Assembly: GCA_003151615.1 (NCBI GenBank)
Contig: PLXZ01000001.1
Location: 200,470 to 244,317 of the forward strand
DNA length: 43,848 nucleotides
Origin: Candidatus Tayloriibacteriota bacterium
Lineage (GTDB): Bacteria > Patescibacteriota > Minisyncoccia > Phycocordibacterales > PALSA-1337
Direction: 5' to 3'
Notes under the pieces: generated by a model
The model's database searches: none
Told to the model about the DNA's origin: nothing
What the model saw: the letters and a program-made list of their open reading frames with translations, nothing else
Shown here: positions 24,093 through 31,896 of the stretch, in pieces
Numbering within the stretch: position 1 is the first letter of the stretch
How the letters are laid out: every line of letters starts with the position of its first letter
Program-made: the position numbers and the translations under genes

Positions 24093-25364
24093 ATGCAAAA
24101 ATTCACGGAAAAATTGAAGATTATTCTCAAGGATCCGACGATGCGAAAGAGAATCGGTTTCGTCTTTTTCGCCCTTTTTCTTTTCCGGCTTCTTGCGGCC
24201 ATTCCAATTCCAGGAATTGATCCGGTTGCTCTGGAGAAATTTCTTTCCGGCAACCAGCTTCTTGGACTTTTTAATATTTTCTCGGGCGGAGGCATTTCAC
24301 ATTTCTCGATCGTAATGCTTGGCGTCGGCCCGTACATCACCGCATCGATCATTATGCAGCTTTTGACCATGATGTCGCCGAAAATGAAGGCCATGTTCCA
24401 GGAGGAAGGCGAGCGCGGACGCCTCAAATTGGCCCAGTATTCGCGTCTACTCGCGGTTCCTTTGGCAGTTATCCAGGCTCTCGGTTTTATTAAACTTTTG
24501 CAAAGCCAGAGCGTCATTGCGCCTCTTTCGGGCCTTTCACTCATCACGAACATTATCGTAATAACAGGGGGTTCGATTCTCCTGATGTGGATTGGCGAAC
24601 TCATTTCTGAATTCGGCATCGGCAACGGTGTTTCCCTCATTATCTTCGCCGGAATCGTCGCGTCATTGCCGACAAATATCGGACAATTTGTCGCGACATT
24701 CAATCCTGCGCAATTGCCGATTTACATCGTCGCACTTATCGTAGCATTGATCGTTATCGTCGGGGTGGTCTATGTGACCGAAGCCGAACGTCCCGTGCCC
24801 GTTACTTATGCGAAGCAGGTTCGCGGCAATAAAGTCTACGGCGGGATTTCGACGTATCTGCCATTGCGTTTGAATCAGGCCGGCGTTATTCCGATCATTT
24901 TCGCCCTTTCAATATTGCTGTTTCCTCGGGTCATCGCCAACTTTTTGGTCAATAATGCGAACCATACGGTCTCGGTCATTGCGACGGCTGTCAGCGCGTT
25001 CCTCGCTAATCCATGGCTCTATGACAGTCTTTATTTCATAATGGTCGCTCTCTTTACCTTCTTCTACACGGCCGTTACGTTCGATCCAAAGATGATTTCC
25101 GAAAATCTCCAGAAGAGCGGCGCATTCATTCCCGGCATTCGACCAGGCGAATCCACTATTTTGTATCTTGGTAAAGTCGTGACGCGAATCACTCTCGTCG
25201 GCGCAGTCTTCCTTGGTGTCGTCGCGGTTCTTCCTCTCATCATGCAGTCGGTCACGAACAACACTACGCTGGCAATCGGAGGTACGGCGCTCCTCATTGT
25301 GGTTTCGGTGGTTCTCGATTTGTTGAAACGTGTCGACGCTCAGATATCCATGAGAGAGTATTAG
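24093..25364 (+). CDS. secY: Preprotein translocase subunit SecY
   Basis: 423 aa with ten membrane helices. LLAAIPIPGIDPVALEKF lies at the first helix and periplasmic loop, with GVGPYITASIIMQLL in helix 2, GNGVSLIIFAGIVA in the middle and YVTEAERPVPVTYAKQV in the cytoplasmic loop that contacts ribosome and SecA. It starts 6 nt after rplO. The stop is followed at once by a large nested inverted repeat. Confidence 0.98.
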   Translation: MQKFTEKLKIILKDPTMRKRIGFVFFALFLFRLLAAIPIPGIDPVALEKFLSGNQLLGLFNIFSGGGISHFSIVMLGVGPYITASIIMQLLTMMSPKMKAMFQEEGERGRLKLAQYSRLLAVPLAVIQALGFIKLLQSQSVIAPLSGLSLITNIIVITGGSILLMWIGELISEFGIGNGVSLIIFAGIVASLPTNIGQFVATFNPAQLPIYIVALIVALIVIVGVVYVTEAERPVPVTYAKQVRGNKVYGGISTYLPLRLNQAGVIPIIFALSILLFPRVIANFLVNNANHTVSVIATAVSAFLANPWLYDSLYFIMVALFTFFYTAVTFDPKMISENLQKSGAFIPGIRPGESTILYLGKVVTRITLVGAVFLGVVAVLPLIMQSVTNNTTLAIGGTALLIVVSVVLDLLKRVDAQISMREY

Positions 25365-25366
25365 GG

Positions 25367-25473
25367 GCACCCAGAATGTCATTTATGAAGAACATCCACA
25401 GGGCGAAGAGCCCGAGGACGAAGAAGCTTTCACCAGAAAGCTTCTGTTTCTTTATAAATGACATTCTGGGTGC
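25367..25473. repeat. 107-bp nested inverted repeat between secY and adk
   Basis: Perfect 20-bp outer arms (25367-25386 and 25454-25473) enclose 67 bp. Inside is a perfect 10-bp hairpin AGAAGCTTTC-ACCA-GAAAGCTTCT (25422-25445) followed by GTTTCTTT, a likely secY terminator. The right outer arm ends exactly where the adk -10 box begins. It resembles a miniature inverted-repeat element; no clear target duplication is seen. Confidence 0.85.
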
Positions 25474-25486
25474 TATACTCATTTTA
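25471..25486 (+). promoter_or_regulatory. adk extended -10 promoter, leaderless
   Basis: TGCTATACT at 25471-25479 is an extended -10. The ATG at 25486 follows 6 nt later. Its upstream half lies in the inverted repeat. Confidence 0.7.
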
Positions 25487-26082
25487 TGGATAAACGAGCT
25501 TTCATTTTCATAGGCCGGTCGGGATCGGGCAAGGGGACGCAGGCGAAATTGCTGGCTGACTTTCTGAAGGTCGGCAGCGGCGAGGGCAGCGTTCTCTATA
25601 TTCAAAGCGGCTATGAGTTCCGCAATTTTGTCATGGGAACTACGCAGACTGCGCGGCTTTCAAAAGCCATCAACGACGAAGGCGGCCTCCAGCCAGAATT
25701 TCTGGCCGTATATATGTGGGTGAACATGCTCGTGAAGCAATATACCGGAGGCGAGCACCTCATTTTTGACGGCACGCCGCGCCGGCCGCACGAGGCGGGC
25801 GTTCTCCATTCGATTTTTCAATTCTACGGAATACAAAATCCCTGCATCGTATATATAAATGTCAGCGAAGATTGGTCGCGAAAGCATCTTTTGATCCGCG
25901 GCCGCCGCGACGACAATGAGAAGGATATCCGCTCGCGCCTGGACTGGTTTGAAAAGGAAGTCGCTCCGACTGTCGATTTTTACCGGAACAACGGGGCATA
26001 TAATTTCATCGAAATAAACGGGGAGCAGGATATCAAGCTCGTTTTCAAGGAACTGACCGAAAAGGCTTTTCAAAAGAAATAA
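25486..26082 (+). CDS. adk: Adenylate kinase-family nucleoside monophosphate kinase
   Basis: 198 aa. P-loop GRSGSGKGT at 10-18 and FDGTPRRPHEAG (NMP-binding and core) are clear; the LID is the short form (RGRRDDNEKDIRSRL). It interconverts AMP, ADP and ATP. The position between secY and map is the usual one. The NMP-binding part is less typical (YEFRNFVMGTTQTARL), so the substrate could be another nucleotide; adk is the best guess from context. Confidence 0.85.
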   Translation: MDKRAFIFIGRSGSGKGTQAKLLADFLKVGSGEGSVLYIQSGYEFRNFVMGTTQTARLSKAINDEGGLQPEFLAVYMWVNMLVKQYTGGEHLIFDGTPRRPHEAGVLHSIFQFYGIQNPCIVYINVSEDWSRKHLLIRGRRDDNEKDIRSRLDWFEKEVAPTVDFYRNNGAYNFIEINGEQDIKLVFKELTEKAFQKK

Positions 26083-26107
26083 TTTCACGCATATTTTTTA
26101 ATTTTCC

Positions 26108-26926
26108 ATGGTCACGATAAAAACAAAGGAAGACATCGCAATATTGCGCGAAGGCGGCCGTAGGCATGCGGCAATCATGCGCGAACTGGTGAAAATGGTG
26201 AAGCCGGGGGTTTTTACGCGCGACATTGATACGGCCGCGGTGCGTTTGATTGCTGAGTTTGATAAAAATACAAAAGGCGGACGGGACGGCGACAAATCGG
26301 CGCTTCTCGGCTTCAAACCTCACGGTGCACAGCGTCCATATCCGGCGAGCATCTGTGTTTCCGTCAACGAAGAAGTGGTGCACGGCATTCCAACCGAAGG
26401 CAACCGGCAACTGCAAGAAGGCGATATTGTCAGTCTCGATTTCAGTCTTGTCCATCGCGGACTCTTCACAGATATGGCCGTGACCGTACCTGTCGGCGAA
26501 GTTGAACCAAAACTCGCCGATCTTATTGCGGTCACAAAAAAAGCCCTCATGGCCGGCATAAAGGCGGCAAAGGGAGGCAAACATATTGGTGATATTGCCA
26601 TGGCAGTTGAACGCGTTGGCAGGGGCGGAAAATATGGCATTGTCGAGGAGCTTGTCGGACACGGCGTCGGTTATGGTGTGCACGAGGACCCGTATGTTCC
26701 AAACTATATTTCAGGCGTTCAGGGTGGTTCCGGTGGCAAAGGAAAAGGCGAATTGCTGAAGCCCGGCATGACCATTGCAGTCGAGCCAATGTTCAATCTT
26801 GGAAAGAAGGATGTATTCATCGACGAAGACGGCTATACCATTTTCACCGCCGATGGCCTGCCAAGCGCACACTTCGAGCACACTATTTTAATAACAAAAG
26901 GCGCCGCGGAAATATTGACGGCGTAA
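26108..26926 (+). CDS. map: Methionine aminopeptidase type I
   Basis: 272 aa; removes the initiator methionine. The five metal ligands are visible: Asp in SLDFSL, Asp in FTDMAV, His in GHGVGYGVHEDP, Glu in AVEPMF and Glu in AHFEHT. It starts 25 nt after adk and probably shares its transcript. infA, rpmJ, rpsM, rpsK, rpsD, rpoA and rplQ, which often follow, are not here. Confidence 0.97.
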   Translation: MVTIKTKEDIAILREGGRRHAAIMRELVKMVKPGVFTRDIDTAAVRLIAEFDKNTKGGRDGDKSALLGFKPHGAQRPYPASICVSVNEEVVHGIPTEGNRQLQEGDIVSLDFSLVHRGLFTDMAVTVPVGEVEPKLADLIAVTKKALMAGIKAAKGGKHIGDIAMAVERVGRGGKYGIVEELVGHGVGYGVHEDPYVPNYISGVQGGSGGKGKGELLKPGMTIAVEPMFNLGKKDVFIDEDGYTIFTADGLPSAHFEHTILITKGAAEILTA

Positions 26927-26954
26927 AAACCATTTGAAAAAGAAGCAATCAGAC

Positions 26955-27575
26955 CTACAGCTTTAAACTTCTGAATATAAAAGGCAGTTTCTTGGTTTTC
27001 TCCTGTTCAGACAAATGAGTTTCAGGCATCATGCCAATTGGGATTCTCATTACTATGTATCGAATGTCTTCTTTTTTAAGATTCCCCGTGACATGCCGAC
27101 ACAAAAACTTTCGTTCCTGCTGGTTTCGGAAATTATCTCCGCTAAAATCAATTTCTGAAACTGACAAATTATCAGTTTTGAAGCCAATGACGGTTTTACC
27201 AAAGCCCACTACCGTACGTACCGGACCGGGAGACTGTCCTTCAGAAAAAGCTATCTGCATTCCTTCAGGAAGTGGTATCACCGCATTTGCATAATGAGAT
27301 TCAGTTTCATCAGAAATTGCGAGCGGTGTTTCGAGCTCTATTGTCTCGAGTACGCGCGAAAGCTGTTCGACTCTGGCCAGGCAGTTTTCCGACCGCATAT
27401 TTTCATATATTTTAAGGACGTTATTAACATATTCGGTGCCCAAATCCGAAGACATTTTTTCGAGAAGAAGGCCAAGTTTTTCCTTTATTACATTTTCGTC
27501 GTCTGTGTTTTCCAGTTCGCGGGCCAGTTCCAGGGATTCCGGTATTTTTTCAGCCGTATTTTTGATTTGTTCCAT
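26955..27575 (-). CDS. Unknown protein, possible CPR-specific family
   Basis: 206 aa, no signal peptide or membrane helix. The N-terminal ~80 residues are helical and acidic (ELARELENTDDENVIKEKLG). The C-terminal part looks like a beta-rich domain (VVGFGKTVIGFKTDNLSVSE, IRYIVMRIPIGMMP). It is divergent from the TraG-like gene and shares a 42-nt intergenic promoter region; TAATAA lies 6 nt before its ATG. No family recognised. Confidence 0.7.
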   Translation of the reverse strand: MEQIKNTAEKIPESLELARELENTDDENVIKEKLGLLLEKMSSDLGTEYVNNVLKIYENMRSENCLARVEQLSRVLETIELETPLAISDETESHYANAVIPLPEGMQIAFSEGQSPGPVRTVVGFGKTVIGFKTDNLSVSEIDFSGDNFRNQQERKFLCRHVTGNLKKEDIRYIVMRIPIGMMPETHLSEQEKTKKLPFIFRSLKL

Positions 27576-27617
27576 ATGGTATTATTATGCCTACAAGTAT
27601 ACACAATACAGACATTT

Positions 27618-30458
27618 ATGGAACTATTCTCACCGTCGGCAGAGTCGCGAAATTTGAAAACTCCGGAAGAAGAGATTGCCTTTTTGCGCGAAAGGCTTGC
27701 CCAAAAGGAGGCAGAGGCCGCAAGCCTAAAACAGGAAAAATCATCTGAAACGGTTGCCCGGGAAACGATGGAGGAATACCGCGATACACCGCGCCACCAG
27801 ATTCTTCACAAGGATTTCGCCCTTTCCGAAAAACAGGTTGCTCAAAAGGCCGAGGGGATTACCTTGCCTCTTTCACCTGAAGACCACGACGAGAAAATTG
27901 CCGAATTGCTCGGCATTATGCAGACGCACGGCATTAAAAATGCTCTGGCGATCGTCGAAAAAATGAATAACCCGCATGTCGAACGCGATTTCGAACGTTT
28001 CCTCGTCCAATATCTGAAAGCCGGATTTCCGATAGCCATGAGCGAGAAAGCGCCGGAGTTTAAGGCTCTCAACATGACGCTCTATGAAATTACATTGCCT
28101 GAAAAAACGGATGAGGGCAAGGAGCGCGCGTTGAAGGATGTGCTTTCATCCATGGAGCAGTTTTATTCCGGCATGATGTCGGTGGCGGACGACAATGCCG
28201 CGGGCGGCACCGGATATTTCACAATTGAACTGGCGGTCGCAAACAACAGCGACGATTTCGCCTTTCATGTTGCCGTGCACGACAGTAAAAAATCACTTTT
28301 TGAGAAGCAAATGCTGGCTATTTTTCACAATGCGAAAATAGTCGAGAAAAAGGACGACTACAATGTTTTCAATGAAGAAGGCGTGACGGTTGCCTCATAC
28401 GCGACCTATGCAAAAAATTCAATCTGGCCCCTCAAAACATATGACCAGTTCGAATATGACCCGCTTAACATCCTGCTCAATAGCTTTTCAAAAATAAAAA
28501 CAAACGGCGAGGGCGCGGCGGTGCAAATCATCATTCGTCCCGCGGGCGACGACCATACGAAACGATATCGCAAGACTCTCGATGAAATCATGAAGGGCGA
28601 GAAAATCAGCGAGGCGATTGCGAAGCACGGCGAAGGGATGGGCAAATATGTCGAAGGATTTTTCAAGGGAGTTTCCTCGATTATCGCCCCTCAATCAAAA
28701 GAACAGAAGGAAAAAGCCGAAGCCAAGAAAAAAGAAGCTGCGGCGACTGTCGATCAGATGTCAGTCGAAGCAATCAAGCAAAAAATTTCGTCTCCGACGC
28801 TGGCCGCTGACATTCGCATCGTTGCTTCGGCTGAAAATGAAGCAACCGCGAACGCCATTTTGGGAGATGTCGAATCGTCCTTCAATCAATTCGAAAACAC
28901 CGTCGGCAACAGGCTGAAATTCGAGCGGGTCAAAAAAGGCGCACTCAAGTCGCTTCTCTATGACTATTCGTTCCGCTTGTATGACGAAAAGAGCAAGCTT
29001 TTACCCAATATAAAGGAATTAGCGTCGATCATTCATTTCCCGGCTACGGTTTTGAAATCGTCGCCGCATCTGAAGACCGCAAAGGCGGGAAGTGCTCCGG
29101 CGCCCTTGGAATTGGCACGACCGTCCTCCGCTTCAAAAGAGCCGGGTTATGTACTCCTCGGCGTGAACCGCGATCGTGGCGTTGAAACGCCGGTCTGGAT
29201 GTCTCCCGAGGACCGTCTTCGCCACTTCTATGTCATCGGACAGACCGGAACCGGTAAAACAACTTTGCTTAAAAACATGATTGCGCAGGACATCGCAAAC
29301 GGGGAAGGCGTCTGCATGATTGACCCGCACGGATCGGATATTCAAGATATTTTGGCCATGATTCCGAAGGAGCGCTATGAAGACGTCATATATTTTGATC
29401 CGTCATATACGGCGCGGCCGATGGCTTTGAATATGCTCGAATATGATCCGAAATTTCCGGAGCAAAAAATTTTCGTCGTCAATGAGATGCTTTCTATCTT
29501 TAATAAATTGTTCGACATGAAGACCGCCGGTGGCCCGATGTTCGAGCAGTATTTCCGCAACGCAGTGCTTTTGGTCATGGAAGATCCCGAAACGGGCAAC
29601 ACTCTGCTCGATGTTTCGCGCGTCTTGGCAAACAAAGCCTATCGCGATTTGAAATTGTCGAAATGCCGCAACCCAATTGTCGTGCAGTTTTGGACGGAAG
29701 TTGCGGCAAAGGCCGGAGGCGAGGCGGCTCTGGCAAACATCGTGCCGTATATCACCAGCAAATTCGACGTCTTTTTGGCAAACGACATCATGCGTCCGAT
29801 TATCGCGCAGGAACATTCATCGTTTAATTTCCGCGAAATAATGGACCAGAAAAAAATTCTCCTCGTGAATTTGTCGAAGGGACGTCTCGGCGACATTAAT
29901 GCGAACCTCATCGGCCTCATTTTGGTCGGCAAAATTCTGATGGCCGCATTGTCGCGTGTTGATGTTGTCGGTTCAAGTTCCGGCGCAGGCGGATCAGCAG
30001 CCGCTTCGCTCCCGCCATTTTATCTTTACATCGACGAGTTCCAGAATGTCACAACTAATTCAATTTCTACCATTTTGTCCGAAGCCCGAAAATATAAATT
30101 GTCACTTGCGGTCGCGCATCAGTTTATTGCGCAATTGGAAGAAGGTATCCGTGATTCAGTCTTCGGCAACGTTGGTTCGATTGCGGCGTTCCGCGTCGGT
30201 GCAGAGGATGCCGAATATTTGGAGAAGCAATTTTCTCCGGTCTTTACCGCAAAGGACATTATGTCTATCGACAATCGCAACGCATATTTGAAAATGCTGG
30301 CAAACGGCCGCCCTGTTAAGCCCTTTAACATCGAAACAATGCCGCCTCCGCATGGCAATCGCGATGCCGTCGATAGCATAAAGGAATTGTCGCACCTCAA
30401 ATACGGCAAAGACCGCGCAACCGTCGAAGAAGCGATTTTGCTCAAATACAAGAAATAA
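27618..30458 (+). CDS. TraG/VirD4-like type IV secretion-type ATPase
   Basis: 946 aa. The N-terminal ~500 residues are a helical and coiled-coil region (AFLRERLAQKEAEAASLKQE) plus a domain rich in charged helices, without membrane helices. The ATPase core has Walker A GQTGTGKTTLLKNM (about 540), DPHGSDIQDIL, Walker B FYLYIDEFQNV (about 800) and SLAVAHQFIAQLEEGIRDSV. Coupling ATPases of this type pump DNA or proteins; in CPR they are often linked to pili or DNA uptake. No pilus genes adjoin it here. The ATG at 27618 is used because homologous-looking sequence begins there. Confidence 0.85.
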   Translation: MELFSPSAESRNLKTPEEEIAFLRERLAQKEAEAASLKQEKSSETVARETMEEYRDTPRHQILHKDFALSEKQVAQKAEGITLPLSPEDHDEKIAELLGIMQTHGIKNALAIVEKMNNPHVERDFERFLVQYLKAGFPIAMSEKAPEFKALNMTLYEITLPEKTDEGKERALKDVLSSMEQFYSGMMSVADDNAAGGTGYFTIELAVANNSDDFAFHVAVHDSKKSLFEKQMLAIFHNAKIVEKKDDYNVFNEEGVTVASYATYAKNSIWPLKTYDQFEYDPLNILLNSFSKIKTNGEGAAVQIIIRPAGDDHTKRYRKTLDEIMKGEKISEAIAKHGEGMGKYVEGFFKGVSSIIAPQSKEQKEKAEAKKKEAAATVDQMSVEAIKQKISSPTLAADIRIVASAENEATANAILGDVESSFNQFENTVGNRLKFERVKKGALKSLLYDYSFRLYDEKSKLLPNIKELASIIHFPATVLKSSPHLKTAKAGSAPAPLELARPSSASKEPGYVLLGVNRDRGVETPVWMSPEDRLRHFYVIGQTGTGKTTLLKNMIAQDIANGEGVCMIDPHGSDIQDILAMIPKERYEDVIYFDPSYTARPMALNMLEYDPKFPEQKIFVVNEMLSIFNKLFDMKTAGGPMFEQYFRNAVLLVMEDPETGNTLLDVSRVLANKAYRDLKLSKCRNPIVVQFWTEVAAKAGGEAALANIVPYITSKFDVFLANDIMRPIIAQEHSSFNFREIMDQKKILLVNLSKGRLGDINANLIGLILVGKILMAALSRVDVVGSSSGAGGSAAASLPPFYLYIDEFQNVTTNSISTILSEARKYKLSLAVAHQFIAQLEEGIRDSVFGNVGSIAAFRVGAEDAEYLEKQFSPVFTAKDIMSIDNRNAYLKMLANGRPVKPFNIETMPPPHGNRDAVDSIKELSHLKYGKDRATVEEAILLKYKK

Positions 30459-30472
30459 ATTATAATGTCAGC

Positions 30473-30772
30473 ATGAGTTTCGAACAACCACCAACAGAAG
30501 AACAATTGCCCGAAGCACCGGAGACCCCCCAGGAAATAAAAGCTTTCTGGGAGCTTTTGGCACATATGAAGGAAAAGGAAACCACTCCGAACGAACATGC
30601 GGATTGGCTCAAGGGTATAACAAAAAGTTTGGCCGAAAATGATGAAATGTTCAAAAAAATCTTTTCAAAATATGACCAAAATGACGTGGTCGGAATGATG
30701 GATGCTCTCGAGGAATATTCCGCGAAGTTGACTGAACCTGAAAAAGCCGAGGAAGCTTTGGAAAGTAAGTAG
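30473..30772 (+). CDS. Small acidic helical protein, unknown
   Basis: 99 aa, Glu/Pro-rich N-terminus (EQPPTEEQLPEAPETPQE), then amphipathic helices. TATAAT at 30461-30466 lies 6 nt before the ATG and 3 nt after the previous stop, so it has its own leaderless promoter as well as possible read-through. It could be a partner of the ATPase or of ndk. No family recognised. Confidence 0.65.
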   Translation: MSFEQPPTEEQLPEAPETPQEIKAFWELLAHMKEKETTPNEHADWLKGITKSLAENDEMFKKIFSKYDQNDVVGMMDALEEYSAKLTEPEKAEEALESK

Positions 30773-30782
30773 AAAACAAATA

Positions 30783-31424
30783 ATGTCCGAAACAAAGAAA
30801 CATATCAAAAACGAACGGACGCTCGTCATCATAAAGCCTGATGGAATTCAGCGCGGTTTGATCGGTGAAATCATCGGACGCTATGAACGCGCGGGTTTGA
30901 AGTTGACTGCCATGAAAATGACGGTTCCGACGGCGGAATTGATTGAGAAACACTATACTCTTGATCCGGAATGGCGCCGAATCACGGGCGAGAAGACCAT
31001 AAAAGGCTATGTGGATAAAGGCCTGAAGCCGCCGCACACCGATCCGCACAAAGTGACGGAAATTCTACTTGGCAGATTGGTGAAATACATGACTGCCGGT
31101 CCGGTCATTGTCATGGTTTGGCAGGGTGCGCATGCAGTTGCGATTGTGCGCAAATTGACGGGCGGAACCGAACCATTGACGTCGGATGTGGGCACGATTC
31201 GCGGCGATTTTGTCATTGATTCATATCAGATGACTGATTTGGATTCGCGTTGCATCAGAAATTTGGTGCATGCCTCTGGTTCCGTCAAGGAAGCGGAGGA
31301 TGAAATCGCACATTGGTTTGCGGTTGGACCTTCCGGCGACGTTGCGCCTTCAAAAATCATCGACTACACCCTCGTTCAAGAACGCATTTTGTATGATGTC
31401 AATCTTGATGACCTGCTCGGCTAG
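30783..31424 (+). CDS. ndk: Nucleoside diphosphate kinase, extended form
   Basis: 213 aa against ~140-150 for most bacterial NDKs. TLVIIKPDGIQRGLIGEII (13-31), the active-site His163 in RNLVHASGS, and GDFVIDSY are present. An insertion of about 35 residues after HYTLDPEW (about 60-95) and a ~40-residue C-terminal extension explain the length. It phosphorylates NDPs using ATP. It starts 10 nt after the small acidic gene. Confidence 0.93.
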   Translation: MSETKKHIKNERTLVIIKPDGIQRGLIGEIIGRYERAGLKLTAMKMTVPTAELIEKHYTLDPEWRRITGEKTIKGYVDKGLKPPHTDPHKVTEILLGRLVKYMTAGPVIVMVWQGAHAVAIVRKLTGGTEPLTSDVGTIRGDFVIDSYQMTDLDSRCIRNLVHASGSVKEAEDEIAHWFAVGPSGDVAPSKIIDYTLVQERILYDVNLDDLLG

Positions 31425-31432
31425 ACTATAAT
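31405..31432 (+). promoter_or_regulatory. Promoter of the 31.4-kb ncRNA
   Basis: TTGATG (31405-31410), 16-nt spacer, TATAAT (31427-31432), overlapping the end of ndk. Predicted start is about 31439. Confidence 0.75.
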
Positions 31433-31438
31433 TAAGAC

Positions 31439-31627
31439 AGGTTATTGGAGTATTAACCCTTAACTTATATTTTGGGATTCCAACGAACCTTCGTGGTTCA
31501 CATTGAGTCGCGCCTTGGCGTTGACCCTGAGGAAACCCACCTAGATTTAATCTAGGTATAATACTCTGATGACCTATTAAGAATATCTCGCAATTCCGGC
31601 TTCGGCCGCAATGCCGCGAGGTATTTT
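31439..31627 (+). ncRNA. Structured non-coding RNA, unidentified
   Basis: About 190 nt with its own promoter and terminator. Outer helix: AGGTTA (31439-31444) with TGACCT (31570-31575) and GAGTATTA (31448-31455) with TAATACTC (31559-31566), around a 3x3 internal loop. Inside: TGGGATTCC pairs with GGAAACCCA, enclosing two hairpins (GAACC/GGTTC, and GTC-CGC/GCG-GAC); beside it is ACCTAGA/TCTAGGT. The end, 31587-31627, is a CTCGC/GCGAG hairpin with a TTCG loop and a T run. It is branched, unlike rod-shaped 6S RNA. No open frame with gene-like content is seen. It does not match tmRNA, SRP or RNase P signatures that I know. Confidence 0.75.
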
Positions 31628-31721
31628 TAATTGGACAATTGAATATTCGAGGTACCTAGCGTTGCCACTATACTATGTTAGATTAGCGGGGTCGGGGGGG
31701 GGATTGGAGTCCTCTTTTTCT

Positions 31722-31824
31722 TCACCATCATGCAAATGCGAAAACGTGCATTTTGATGCCGAAAATATGGCTTGAAACTTAGATCGGAATTTTCCCATTC
31801 GCATTCGCATTTGCATGATGTTGA
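31722..31824. repeat. 103-bp inverted repeat upstream of the beta-CASP gene
   Basis: Perfect 17-bp arms (31726-31742 and 31804-31820), extended by TCA/TGA across one mismatch to 20 of 21. Spacer 61 bp. A run of nine G lies just upstream (31694-31702). Function unknown; similar in size to the repeat at 25367 but different in sequence. Confidence 0.8.
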
Positions 31825-31882
31825 GTTATAACAGAGCAGTCATCCTCTTAGGTTAAAGCTCTAAGGGCGCGTGATGCCGTGC

Positions 31883-31896
31883 TACAATACCCCCCA
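31883..31896 (+). promoter_or_regulatory. Extended -10 of the beta-CASP gene, leaderless
   Basis: TGC precedes TACAAT at 31883-31888, then seven nt to the ATG at 31896. Confidence 0.6.

Noticed and set aside
25361-25480. Secure call of a transposable mini-element at secY-adk
   Set aside because: No target-site duplication is visible and only one copy lies in this window, so it is reported as an inverted repeat only.
31564-31572. CTGATGA in the ncRNA as a hammerhead ribozyme core
   Set aside because: The partner GAAA and the three stems around a cleavage site are not present; the bases are used in the internal loop of the closing helix.
31439-31627. ncRNA as 6S, tmRNA or SRP RNA
   Set aside because: It is branched rather than rod-shaped, lacks the tmRNA tRNA-like ends and tag frame, and lacks the SRP helix 8 loop sequence. 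6S cannot be fully excluded.
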